Shown piece after piece: positions 39,298 to 52,000 of a stretch of DNA of 64,000 bases. The position numbers and the translations under genes are program-made. Source of the DNA: Sipunculus nudus (Eukaryota; Annelida; Sipuncula; Golfingiida; Sipunculidae). Numbering within the stretch: the first letter of the stretch is position 1; each line of letters begins with the position of its first letter. Where the stretch lies: assembly GCA_026874595.1 (NCBI GenBank), contig CM049313.1, positions 66,284,159-66,348,158 on the forward strand. The letters are read 5' to 3'. Below the pieces are notes generated by a model, which was not told where the DNA came from, did no database searches, and saw nothing but the letters and a program-made list of their open reading frames with translations.

Positions 39298-40200
39298 ACT
39301 GCTGTGGCCAAAATTTAAGGTACCAATTTTTTATTCTTGCTAATATTTAAAAAAAAATAAAAGATTTTGATCTATTTAATGTTATTTTACTGAAAAAAAT
39401 CCTTTAACATGTTTAGTGCTAAGTGATCAAATATCTTTCCTGATTTTTTACAAAATCCATTGTTTGAGCCCATAACTTTTTTAAACTATATAATACAGAC
39501 CTAATTTCTGGCAAGTACATAGGAAGTATATAGAGGAATATTTATGGTAAATATGAGGAAAAACAGATGAGTGTTTTTGATATTAGGCAGTCCTGAAATG
39601 TATAATATAGGTTTTTAATAAAAACATTTTTCTTAATTTTTCAAAGGAACTAAGTCTCAAAGACCAAGTAGGAGATCTTGGGGACATCTAACATTATGCC
39701 AAATTTTGGATTCCTAGACCTTACGGTTTTTACTGGATTTTGGCGAGTAAAATAAGTCACCATGACCTGATTTCCATGGAATTTGCCCAAGATGTTTTTT
39801 TTCGCTGGTATCACGCAAAATATAGGTCAATATGACCTAATTTCAGATTTCTATGGAGATTGGCCAAGACTTCCCTGTATATAACATTAGAAGATTCTGG
39901 GGTTAGCAGACAATTTGTGGCCATCTGATTTTCAGGTTGCTTAAAATCATGTTTTTGGCCAATAGTTCACAAAATATAGGTCACTATGACCTAATTTCAA
40001 ATATTCCATGCAGATTTATCCAGGACCTACTTGAATGTCATGTAAGAAGATTCTAGGCCTAGCGGATACAATTTGTGCACTGTCTGACTGCCTGCTCAAA
40101 ATCATGTTTTCAAGGTGAAGTTTGCAAAATACAGGCCACCGGAACCTATTTTTTGGTTTCTAAGAAAAATTTAAAGGACCTCCAAGGATTTTCAGCATTT
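39298..40200 (+). repeat. Dispersed repeat with AGGTCA palindromes
   Basis: It starts with 'aaatttaaggtaccaattttttattcttgctaata', which resembles the start of the body at 54,670 and a fragment at 34,130-34,170. It contains repeated 'ata(t)aggtca.tatgacctaatttca' blocks with perfect palindromes AGGTCAATATGACCT (39,824-39,838) and AGGTCACTATGACCT (39,978-39,992). Confidence 0.65.
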
Positions 40201-40477
40201 TTCTGCTTTCCTACAGAAAAGTATACATGTTAATGAAATCAGGGAGTTTTCATTCAGCCTCTGCCAATATAGAACCCAAGCATAATGTTTTCAAGCTCAA
40301 GTGGACAAAGCCACAAAGCTGCACAAAAAAAAAAAGGATCAGGAAAGCCATTACCCAGAAACTGTATCTCCTGTGTCAGCCATATTTAAAAAAATACAAA
40401 TGGAACTAGATCCTGCTTGATGCAGAATGTTTTATGTATTTTAATTATTCAGCGGAACTCTCTTTAAATGATACAAT

Positions 40478-40503
40478 GGGGGGGGGGGGGGGGGGGGGGG
40501 GGG
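40478..40503. repeat. 26-bp poly-G run
   Basis: Longest G homopolymer in the window. Confidence 0.9.
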
Positions 40504-40789
40504 CTGTACATTGCACAAAATAAAGAAATTAAGCTGACCCTACGTGTCTTCATCTATAGCATATGAAGTTTATGAACTACCAATATCTAAATGGCAATGC
40601 TAAATTTCAGGGACAAGCGATGTGGTAATTCCTGAAAAAAAAACTAGAATATCAGCAGAAGCTGACAAAATCCCTCAGCCAAAAGAACAGTGTTTAAAGG
40701 TGGTAAAAGTAACAAGTACTAAATATCTGTTCTCATATGGATGTATATCTGTACATGTCTCAGTTATAAATTAATAAAATGGAGAGGTA

Positions 40790-41631
40790 TGTACCATGAT
40801 TCATAACAATCCACCAAATGCTTCCTGAAAAATAAGCTTCTAAGTTTTATTCTATTATAAGCTCTGTGACCTTGAAAGTAGGTCACCAAAGAAATAAAAT
40901 TCCTATTGTGAATCCTTTCAGAGATATCCCGCTCACATGGCCAAAGTTGAAAAATCCAATAAAAATTCATTAAAATCACAAATTGTAGGTGGCGCCCCCA
41001 AACTTGTGCAGCAGTTACAGACCATCAGTCCCTATGATTATTGAAAGTATTGTGAAAATTCACCCAATGGTTCCTGAGAAATAAGCTTAAAAATGTTTTT
41101 TTCTATAATCAGCTCTAAAACGTAGAAAAATAGGTCAAGTTCACCCATCTTCGAACTTGACTGAGATTTTGTCAATATACATCTTCACGGAAAAAATAAA
41201 ATTCCTACGGTGAATTCTTTTAGAGATATCCCACTCACAAGCCCAAAGTTGAAAAATCCGATAAAAATTCATTAAAAATCAGAAATTGTAGGTGGCGCCA
41301 CCAAAATTGTGTAGGAGGTAGAGACTATCAGTCCCAATAATCATAGTAAGTTTTGTGAAAATCCACCAAATGGTTCCAGAGTAATAAGCATCTAAGTGTT
41401 TTTCTATAATCAGCTCTAAAATGTAGAAAAATAGGTCAAGGTCACCCGTCTTCGAACTTGACCAAGATTTTGTCGATATACATCTTTACAGAGGAAATAA
41501 AATACTGACGGTGAATCCTTTTCCAGATATCCTGCTCACAATGTATAAGTTAACGGACGACGGACGGATGGACAGACAGCTTGGGTGATGGCAATAGCCG
41601 ATCAGCCTAAGGGCTGAGGGCTAAAAACTGA
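40790..41631 (+). repeat. ~300-bp tandem repeat with GGACGG-type tail
   Basis: About two and a half units share 'cc(a/t)aatg.ttcc.gag.aataagc', 'agctctaaaa.gtagaaaaataggtcaag', 'gatatcc.gctcac' and 'ttgtaggtggcgcc'. The tail is 'ttaacggacgacggacggat' and continues 'ggacagacag..tgggtgatggcaatagc', a variant of the tail seen elsewhere. Confidence 0.7.
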
Positions 41632-41999
41632 TAACTAGCAGAATTATATCTGCATATGACTCTACTCTTTCACACACACATAATACACAAGGGGGGGGGG
41701 GAATAGAAAATGTCAAATGAAATATAAATTCAAGCAACAGTTTCTTGTTTTCAGAAAGATGACAAATGATGAAAATTGTTTATTTGTCTTTACAATTATA
41801 TTACATATGGCAATCAGCTTGATACATACCAAATTAAAACACCTTCGTCTAAATCATTTGATCGATACCAATATTTATACCATGCACATGTATACACAGC
41901 GTGAATCATTATCCTTGTTCCTATTATGTGAGAAATAAAAAATAAAGCAAATATACAGAAAAAAAATACCAAGACTGTATTGTTGTATGGAAGAGGCAA

Positions 42000-42900
42000 A
42001 TGTGTCTTATGAAATGCTTCTATTTCCCCATTTATCACAAAATAACACAAATAAAGATTCATGCAAAAATTTCTTCTATTTGTTTTCCTTTACATATGCA
42101 TTAAGTCAACAAAAATTTTTTTTAAACATTGAACACATTTGTCATCACAAAATCTGCAACATCAGCCATTTTAAGCTCTTTCCATGCCATTAGTATCATC
42201 TTTCCACGCTAATAGGACCCATCTTCCTTGCAATTCTCAAATTTTCCAATGACTGCCTCTTTGCTTTGCAATTGAACCAGCTAACTTTAAAGATCTTTTA
42301 AAGATCTTTGGATAAAGCATTTTATTACTGAACACGTAGCAAGGCTTTTTACAGAAGTCCACCTGTTGCTTCTGATCAGGTGATAAAATAAACCACCTGT
42401 TAATTTCTACCATGCACTGTCATTCACATGAGGGAATTTTCAAAGTATAGTATTAATGTCCAACATCTCACTTAATATGAAAATAAAATAAAGAATTCCC
42501 TAGATCTCCAAATGACATGAAAAAAATTCTCCACGATGGCACATTCAAAACGCCTAATTATAAATAACCTATCTTCTATTTTTTTAACCTGTGTTATCTT
42601 AGAAAATAACATCATAAAATAAATTTATATAACATTTTTAATCATTTATAAAATCTGATGTGAAACTGAAATGTATAAATTTACTTGGTCATCTAATTAC
42701 AATGCCTGCTAAAATAACTTACTGTACTTTGATATATGTGCTTAGTGGTCCCAGATAACATTCATTTACATGGTATGAAAGCATGAAATAAATTTTATCA
42801 AATGTTGTAATTCTGAGTTCCTTCCCTGAGAAGGAAGCAAACTAAAATGACAAAACACATGTTCACAGTCACTTTGTGAATCTGTGACCATGTCCATTAA
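42000..42900. other. 3' flank of the FKBP gene, no gene seen
   Basis: AT-rich sequence with no supported exon. It probably includes the 3' UTR and the region downstream of the polyadenylation site of the FKBP gene. Confidence 0.4.
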
Positions 42901-42906
42901 ATGCTC

Positions 42907-42912
42907 TTTATT
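42907..42912 (-). terminator. Possible polyadenylation signal of the FKBP gene
   Basis: AATAAA on the minus strand about 90 nt after the stop codon. It fits a short 3' UTR, but other AATAAA-like words occur nearby. Confidence 0.4.
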
Positions 42913-43001
42913 AAGATGTCTCCTCCATGTTGTGGCACTATACAGATCTTTACTTATCAATTTGCTAAGTCTATAATCCATTAACTGACTGGATCGGAAG
43001 A

Positions 43002-43080
43002 TCAGCTGACAGCCTTCAGTTCAACGTCAAACACAAGAGTACTGTTTGGTGGAATGTCTCCAACTCTCTGACTACCATAT
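43002..43080 (-). CDS. FKBP46: FKBP exon k: C-terminus and stop
   Basis: The acceptor is 'cgcattatctttccag'. It encodes [20 protein letters not shown] and then LKAVS with TGA at 43,004-43,002. This is the canonical last exon of FKBP domains, with the pocket Tyr, Ile and Phe. Confidence 0.95.
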
Positions 43081-46000
43081 CTGGAAAGATAATGCGAAAC
43101 CATCAAATAAAAATATGACCAAGTAAAAGCCTGGCAAATATTCAGCAGTGAAACTAACAAACTACCAAGTAACAAACTGTGAAGTGTGCACCACATCAAC
43201 TCTTGCTAAGTTAGATATCAACTAGTCACACAGAAGCAAAGGAATGAACATCTGCAGTCAGGCCTAGGTAGATTTTTTAAATTCTGGAAGCCAGAGATAA
43301 TTTACCCATGGTTCTGACTCAGTGATTCATATGAAGGCCTTGTTTTGCAATTAATTTTAAAGTATGTTGTGTCACATAAGATAAGAAATGACCTGCCCAG
43401 TCAATTAAATAGACCTTTTCCACAAGCATGTGCACTGCAAGTGTTTCAGCAGGGTTTAGGTCTGCAGAGTTATGGTCAGCTGACCATCACTTGTACACAT
43501 ACGGGCGATATGATGATATAATCAAATATTCAGGTGTTCTACATTAACATAAAATATGAGGTAGAATACAACTAAATTATAACTAGGATCCTACATATAT
43601 CTGTAATATGACCACCAATAAAGAAATTAACATCATTTTTATGTAATCATACATAGCATGGATGTCAGATATATATGTTCAAAACAGGGCTGGCACGCAT
43701 GATTAATTGATTCATCAATATATCAACTGATCTTGGTGGACTAATATGATAATTAATAAAACTGCTAAAAATTGATCTCATGAAATGATCACAATTTTAA
43801 CAAAGAAATACCAACAATTGTCTGTGTTTCTTGTTTACATTATGTACTTGATTAAAACTGTTTTACGGTTATGGTTAAAACTGTTAATATTGGTATTAAC
43901 CTTAATTAATTGCAGTGACAAGTTTGGGCTCTCCGTATTGCCTTCATGAAATAGAGCCATGGCCTTTGAATAACCTTGAAACGGATAAATATAACAGGCA
44001 CAGTGAAGCAAAATCACCATTGTATGACCAAAAAGGGAGGCAGCAATCCCATGCCATGATTGCTGTTTGAGAGGTTTTTTGCAGGCTAGAAATCCTCTGG
44101 GAACCATTTATTTTCAGTTAATTTAGGTTTCTCATATTTAATCTGCTATCTGCAAATGTAGGCTTAAGACCCCAAATAATACAGGTCAGATATCACTGAC
44201 AGGTGTCTCTTAAAATAGATATGGTAACTTTTAGTTTTAAGACTAGACAGTTTTAATGACAGTCTGATCTCACTTAGCTGAGGCACTCATTACTCCGATT
44301 TCAAACCTGTCAAGTCTCAAACATTATCCAGTATGTAATAAATCTGGACTGTTTTTTTATTTTTCTCACAAAAAAATATGTTAGAACATTGACAGACACT
44401 AATAGAATATAAATTTTACAAATTACTTGGCTTTTCTAAACATACATCATGTGATGACATAACTATGCTGAAGAACAATGCTGGATATTAATGAAGTGAT
44501 GGAGCTCATCATCCATGTATACAGAGAGTACATCTTAAACAGATTAAAAACAATATATTATTATTTTTAACAAATACATACCCCTGACTTGCTGGAACGG
44601 TAATTTTTCTCTTCCCGCCAACCTTCATACCTGAAACATAACATATCCAGTATAAGCAATATTACAACCATGTATCAAATATACCTAGCTCAATATTTTC
44701 ATATTGTATTTTTTTTACCCTATTTTCATTCTTATAAATATGTTTTACTTGCACAAATTATCTCCTCTTTGAAACAAGTTAATTTGCAAATATCCATTAA
44801 AAGAGAACACACATGAATAATACCTGACATTGAAATAGCTAAATGCATTAAACTAAACAAACTGGTCAGAGAGAGCAGACTCTTGCCTTGCTACCATCTT
44901 GGGGTGTAAAAAGTACCGGTACTAAAATTTAATCATGTTACCCTGTCAACCTTAAGAATCCTGATTATTGGTCAATATAATGTTCAATGAGGACCCAGGA
45001 TGTGAAAACTATCTTTTTCGAAAAAATTAAAAGTGGAAACCTGGAGTATTTTTTTTTTAGTTACAGGTCTAGATAGACTTACAGACAGACTGATAACATA
45101 GCCTTATCTTTCTTCCAGAACAAGGTTTATGATCTCTAATGAGTAAGGTACCTTTGGTAGATAGATAACACAAGACCACCGCAAAGTGCATAATATTAAT
45201 AGGCCTGTCATGTATCAGATATGTGTGAATTTGGCAAGAAGGTATTTCAGGTGAAAACTTCATTGGTAAATATGTATAATGAGTTTCATGAAAATCCACA
45301 AGTAACCATGGTGCCTCCAAAGTGCAGTGACCTCTGACCTCATTTAATGTGTATGTTTTGCTGGAAATCAACCTTAGAAGAGATGTTTTATTTATTAACA
45401 TTTCTGATGACGTTTATTAAAATTTTTCATATTCTTACAAATTTATCATAGCAACAGCACAAAGCAGCTTTCATAATGATACTTCAAAGCAGCTTGGTAA
45501 CCTCTGACCTCGTTAAATATGCTTAAAACTTGCTGAGAAATTAATTGAGGAGAAAAACTCTATTGGTAAATATGTACCGGTATATTGAGTTTCATGAAAA
45601 TCCATAGGATTTGTGTCAAGTCACCACGTTGCCTCCAATGTATGACAACCTCTGACCTCATTAATTATGTGTGGATTTTGCTGGAAATCCAAACTTAGTT
45701 GAGATATTTTATTGATTAACATTTCTAATGAGTTTTATCAAAGTCCTTCATATTCTTCCTAAGCAATCACAGCAAAAGCACAAAGTAGCCTACTGACTCT
45801 TATTAAATATGTGTGGATTTTGTTGATAATCAAACTCAGGCAAGATGATATAGTGGTTAGTAGTTATGGAGTTTGGTGAATATCCATCAAAACCAAGTAA
45901 AGTTATCTCGGCAACACTTAAAGTTAATGGACAACAGTCAGTATTCCACAATACTCCCGTCATATGATGGGCAGATATAAAGAATATTAAATTTTCCTGC

Positions 46001-49000
46001 ATTTTACAGGTTTTTACAAGATCTGTATATGTAAGAAATGTTTATACCTTGCTACATAAATGTTGCTCTTCTTAGTTAAAAAGTTTTCCCTGTTATTTCT
46101 TCCTTAAAGAGACAATGCTCATTTCTAAAGCAAGATTTGGTAAATGAAGAATCAACAGTGTAAAGAGGAGATTCACCTTGCAGCCCCACATCCCATCCTT
46201 TAATGACCTCGCTCTTGCCCAGCTTGAACTTGAACGGTTTGCCTCCCATGCACTGGTCAAACATCTTCCCACTTTTAAGGCACCCTTTATAGTAGACATG
46301 TACCTGCATCGAACAAAGACTGGGTCAATTTCATCCATATTGTAACATAATTTGAGGATTTGTGGTTGGTAAAAATGGGGGTTATTGCGCTTAAAATTTT
46401 GTCATACACATCCCCTTGTAGGCCTGTGAATTGCTACGGAGTCTTCAATTCATTTTGGTTATCGATTATTGCCTTTCGATTCCAGTCTCGGTTCAATTAT
46501 TGTATACAGTCTCAATATTCTGTCAGAGAGGCATACCTACTAAAAGTTTTCATCCCATATGATGCTATAAGATTAAATTATTATAAACCCGAGAATTTAT
46601 GCAGATCAAGAAATATTTATATCTTCTCATCCATTATTGTGCTTCCATCTAATGAAGGATATAAGGCACCTTTTTTTGTTAAATAACAGTGCTACTCTAT
46701 CATGTATGCTGTACATGATCATGTATCTGTTCCTAGGTGAGTGCTAGAGACTGAAAAGGTATGAATGTAAATGAAATGCAATAATTGAAATAAATTGATT
46801 ATTTCATGCTGGATTTGATTAGCGATTAATGACTGGCTTTGATTCAATGCATCAATTATTCGATGCATTGTTGCAACCCTAGCCCCTTGCCACCAAACTC
46901 TCTCTGCAGAAAATTCTCCCCAGGACACTGTCCTCTGGGTACTTTGGTCTTGCATCACTACACTCTTATTGAACAATTGCAGGTTTATTTTCCCCGAGTT
47001 TTTTTAAGTCATTCATGGGGGCTGCTATTTTCTATACTGTATGATACACACTTAAACCTGGATATCAAAAGTTGAATGTCAAAATTATGGGTATACAGCT
47101 ATGACAAAAAATTACACAAATCCCACTAACATTACCCCCTGCAGGATCTCAACAACTTGTAGTTTTGAGAAAATATATATTAACAACCAATTAAACTATG
47201 ATCTTTCACTTTTCAACTTCCCAACCCTAATGCAAATGAACTTAACAATGCAATTGATTCTTAAAAATTTAATGCAAGTGGTTGAAAATTTAAAAGACAT
47301 ACAAATTTAACAACTGGTTCACAAAAAATTTTGCCATAACACAGATTATAACAATGCAAGACTATAAAAAAATAACATAATGGTACAGTGAAAACTATAA
47401 CTGTAACTTAAATGTATATATTTTTTCAACTGATTAATCTGTTCCAAAAAAATACCATTTTGTGATCAAATTAATTATCCATGGTACATAATAAAGCTGG
47501 TAATTTCATTGTAACTCTAGTACAGATATTTTGATAAATTATTAATTCACCATTTTCCCGGCGGCCGCCGCTGGCCCATGTCCTTCCTTGACTTCTTCTA
47601 TTAAGGTTCCTCCTGAGAGGACAGATTTCTTTGGCGTTTTCTGGGGTGTGTCCTTTTTCTCAGATTTTGGAGTTTTCTGTTTCTTCTCCTGGTATAACAC
47701 AATGAAATACTTAAAATAAACATATTAATTTAAAATCAGACAGTACTGAGGAAAATATATGATTCACAGAAATGTACAAATACCCCAAATGGGATCTGCT
47801 TTCAAGTTCCTATTTATAGCTGTGGTTTTACATAAAGTAAATATCTGTAACTAGACATGTGCTCAGACAGCGCAGACCTCCGAAGGCAGCTCATTTGGCC
47901 TACCCCTACATTTTCCTTTCAGAAAAACGTTCCCATGCTGTACATAGAATTACTGACATCTTTCAGGGAAACTGCACCCACAAGTGGCGTGACATCATTG
48001 TCCTCTGTGACATCACCACTCGCACTCCAAATATGGCCATATCATCATGTTACATTCCCATGCAAACAAATTTGCTATAAAACCCCATAAAACATTCATT
48101 CTGGGGTTATTTGCCCCAAAAAAATAATCACTTGTTCCTTGTATTATTGCCAAGATGTCCTGAAAATGTCATTAAAATCAGTCAATAACTATTTGAGTAA
48201 TGTTGCTAACCCACAAACCAACACCACCAAACACATAACCCCCGCTGCTTGGCAGAGGAAATAACCCCCTTTTCTGGTGCAATATTTACTGAAAGAACTT
48301 AGAATCAATACTTTAAAATCCATTTAAGCTTTATTCTTTATTAAGCAGTATATCACTATGAATGGCTTACTGTTGACACTTTAAAAAAAAAGATTTACTT
48401 TATTTGCCTGTGGAGTCTTCTGTCCTGGGGTAGCTGAAGAGGTTGTGTCTTTGCCTTTAGGGGTGTTTGCTGATGGTGTGTCCGGGGCGTCTTCCTAGTC
48501 AAGCAGAACCAAAATCTCAAGTAATCACGAAATATTTAAAACAAGGGACCTTTGGGTCACGGCGCTCAGCTGTTATATAAGACAAAAAAATATGATTTTG
48601 AAATGAGGCACATGCTGGTTTTGTGTGGAAATAAATATAAGCTGTATTAGAAGTTGTTAGTGTTTGCTTATGTATGATTTTGATAGTTTCTTTGGACAGG
48701 GTTCCTGCACCTCTTGGCAAAGCAAATTTAAGACCTTTTTAAGACTTTTTAAGACCACCTGACAGAAAATTTAAGACCCCTTTATACGTAGAATTCTTTA
48801 ATGGCCTTACCATGCTTTAAGACTACTGATGGTCCAAATTGTGATCAATTGGGACTGTTATCATGATAGTCTTTGCAAAAAAAGCAAATAACACAAAAGA
48901 ACAGACAAAGAACATGGTTTATTTGCCATGCAAGGTCTGACTTCAGTGAAAGTCAAATGATGTCTGAAAAAAGTTAGAAAATTGACATAGGATGTACCAA

Positions 49001-52000
49001 TGGGAGTTTAAAATATTGTTGATGCAACTGTAGCCTGAACATTTTCTTAAATAGTGACACAACTTTTCACAAAATCTGTTTTATTTCGCAAAGCAACTGG
49101 CTAAAACATTTTCATAAATAATGGCTCAACTTTCTAAAAATTTATTTGTTCTGATTCATAAGTTCTTTGCTTTAATTTGCAAGGCAGCTGCAGCCTTAAA
49201 GTTTTCTTAAATAATGTCACAACTTTAAAAAATCTGTTTTACCCTGCAAGGCAGCTGCAGCCTGAACATTTTCTTAAATAATGTCACAACTTTCAAAAAT
49301 CTGTTTACCCTGCAAGGCAGCTGCAGCCTGAACATTTTCTTAAATAATGTCACAACTTTCAAAAATCTGTTTTACCCTGCAAGGCAACTGCAGCCTGAAT
49401 ATTTTCTTAAATAATGTCACAACTTTAAAAAAAAAAACTGTTTTACCCTGCAAGGTAACTGGCCTGAACATTTTCTTAAAAAATGGCTCAACTTTAAAAA
49501 AAATCTATTTGCTCTTCCATGGCCCAGGAACTCGGATCCCAGGTATCTGGACTGGACATGTATTCGGATCCCATCAGTTACCCAGTATCTGATATGTAAA
49601 TCAAGTTGATTGCTTTTTATGGCCTTGTTAAGGCTTTCATCAAACATCAGAACAAAGTGACTGTCCCCAACTTAAGAGATTAACTTTGTTTTGATAAAAG
49701 GCGCCAAACCATATTTGGTAATGTATGCAGTTTTGTCTTCCCCGCAAGCAAAACTGTTAGCTATTCCACTGTCAGGAAACATGAGACAAAAAAGTGATCA
49801 AATCTCTTGATTGGAGTTATACGGATTATGGCGGGAAACAGTATGCATGGTCCATAAGACTTCTGCTCTCAGCGTTTCTGATGGAACGAACGTATGCTGA
49901 ATCTTGCTTCCACCAGTCCCAGGTTGTTGCGGTGTCACCTATCGTCTGTCCAGACAGGCTTGATGACGATGGAGTAGGTGAACGGGCGACAGCTAAACCT
50001 GCAGAACTTGAAGCCGACGTGTTATTGGTGATCGGATTCAATTTGACTGACTGTTTCAATGATCCCGATTTTGCATGTTTTTCACTCTTCATATGACTGT
50101 CGACGGCTTTGACACCCATCGTTCCTAATTTGAACGATTTTCTGCACCACGTACAGAAAGCATGGTAGGCCTACTTACAGGCATGGTCCGGCTGAATCCA
50201 CCCACTGTATTTAGCATCAACCAGCCACTGGTTATTAAACTGGCATTTGCCCATAATGATGTACTCATATTATGGCTTAATAATCTTATTATTTGTGCAG
50301 ACCTGAAGTTGTAATCTTCGCATTCAGCCAACGTCGCGCGAACAGGTGAATAGTTACTACGCATGCGCTGTGCGATATTAAAAAATGGAATAGTTACGGA
50401 GTCCTAAATCATTTATAGATAGAGATACGTAGCATGCGGCATCATGGAAGATTTAATTTTCGGCGCAGGGCTGGCCACTCAGACTAGGAATTACGTACCT
50501 CAATAACACCTTTACAGATTGAACGACATTGCGCCGTTAGCATACATGTACTTAGCAGAAGGGGGGGGGGGGGGGGATATCAGGCTAGGCCCAGGCTTTT
50601 CTACTGACCAAAACATGGGGCCTATAAGTAGGCTATGAACGTCCAAATGGTGGATAAACATACACATACGTATATGTGAATCGTTTTTATTATTCCGTAA
50701 AAATACTAAGATTGAAAGTTTTTTCTCTTTAAGTTTAAAATGTTTTTTTTTTTTTTGTTTTAATGTCTACCATTAGACCTATCTATTCGTCACACTTGTC
50801 CTTGTGCGTCCCGCCGTATTGGACGTATATGAACGAAACCGAACATTAATTGTACAAATGCAAATACTGATCAGATTATAGAACTTTGAATATTATAAAC
50901 ATTTCGTTACTAGCGTGTGATAGGATGCAAAAAGAGGACGTTAATCTCTTCATATAGGCCTAATTATATTAATCCCTGATACATATCTGCCGACGGACGA
51001 TATATCGACGGAACAGCCGTCATCAGCATCTCCCGACCCGATCGACTTTTCGTGAATGCATTTAAAATTGATTGTTTAAATATTTTTAAACTGCGTTGCT
51101 GCAATCACTGGGCGAGTTAATAAGTGATGGTATTTTAATATTTATTTTTATGCATTATGGTCACGTAGTGTAAAAAAATATTATGGAGTCATAGGCCTAC
51201 GGATATATATAGGCCTATAGCACGCAGATATGTTGCGGCAGAACAGTTAAACGATATATGTGCACGTAAAAGTGTCAGATTTTTCATTCGTTTCGACAGA
51301 GTCTATACCAAGCATATATCCATTAGCTGGGACAAATCGCTATATATATAATGCGGCTTATATCACGCAAACACGTACAAACAACATTCATGATGTAGGC
51401 CTAATTTAAATAATTAGCATCTGGAGAGAATGAAAACAATAATTGCATGAGCTGTGATCTGCAATGACCGAGAAATTGCATGCATGGGCTGATAAAGAGA
51501 CATTTTTCTTAGTTAAATGTCAACCAAGTTCTGATATAGGGAATTATTCCGCCTTGTCATGCTAAAATAAATAACATTGTCCTTGCGTAAATGAATCTAT
51601 ATATCAACGAATGTCGTAATCACCACACGAAAATCACATGCACACATCAGAAAATCACAAATTCACACACAACAAAGAAAGAGGTCACTAAATACAGTAG
51701 TTCTATATTAAAGTTTGTTCATATAACAAAAAAAAAACATCATAAATTATAAACTTTACTAAATAAAAATCATTTGACCGGCATAAATTTTCGAAGTGAC
51801 ATGCCAAGTATTAATGATTCATGAATGAATTAGGGTATAAATGGTCTAACAGTGGTCTGTTGAATCCCATATAGGCCTATATATTCCATAAAATTATATA
51901 CTATTGGCAGTAAAACACAAACATTGAGAAATTTATACTGCTTTCTTATGGGGATTTCATCCATCATGTATATTTAATTTGATACATAGTTGTACATTGT

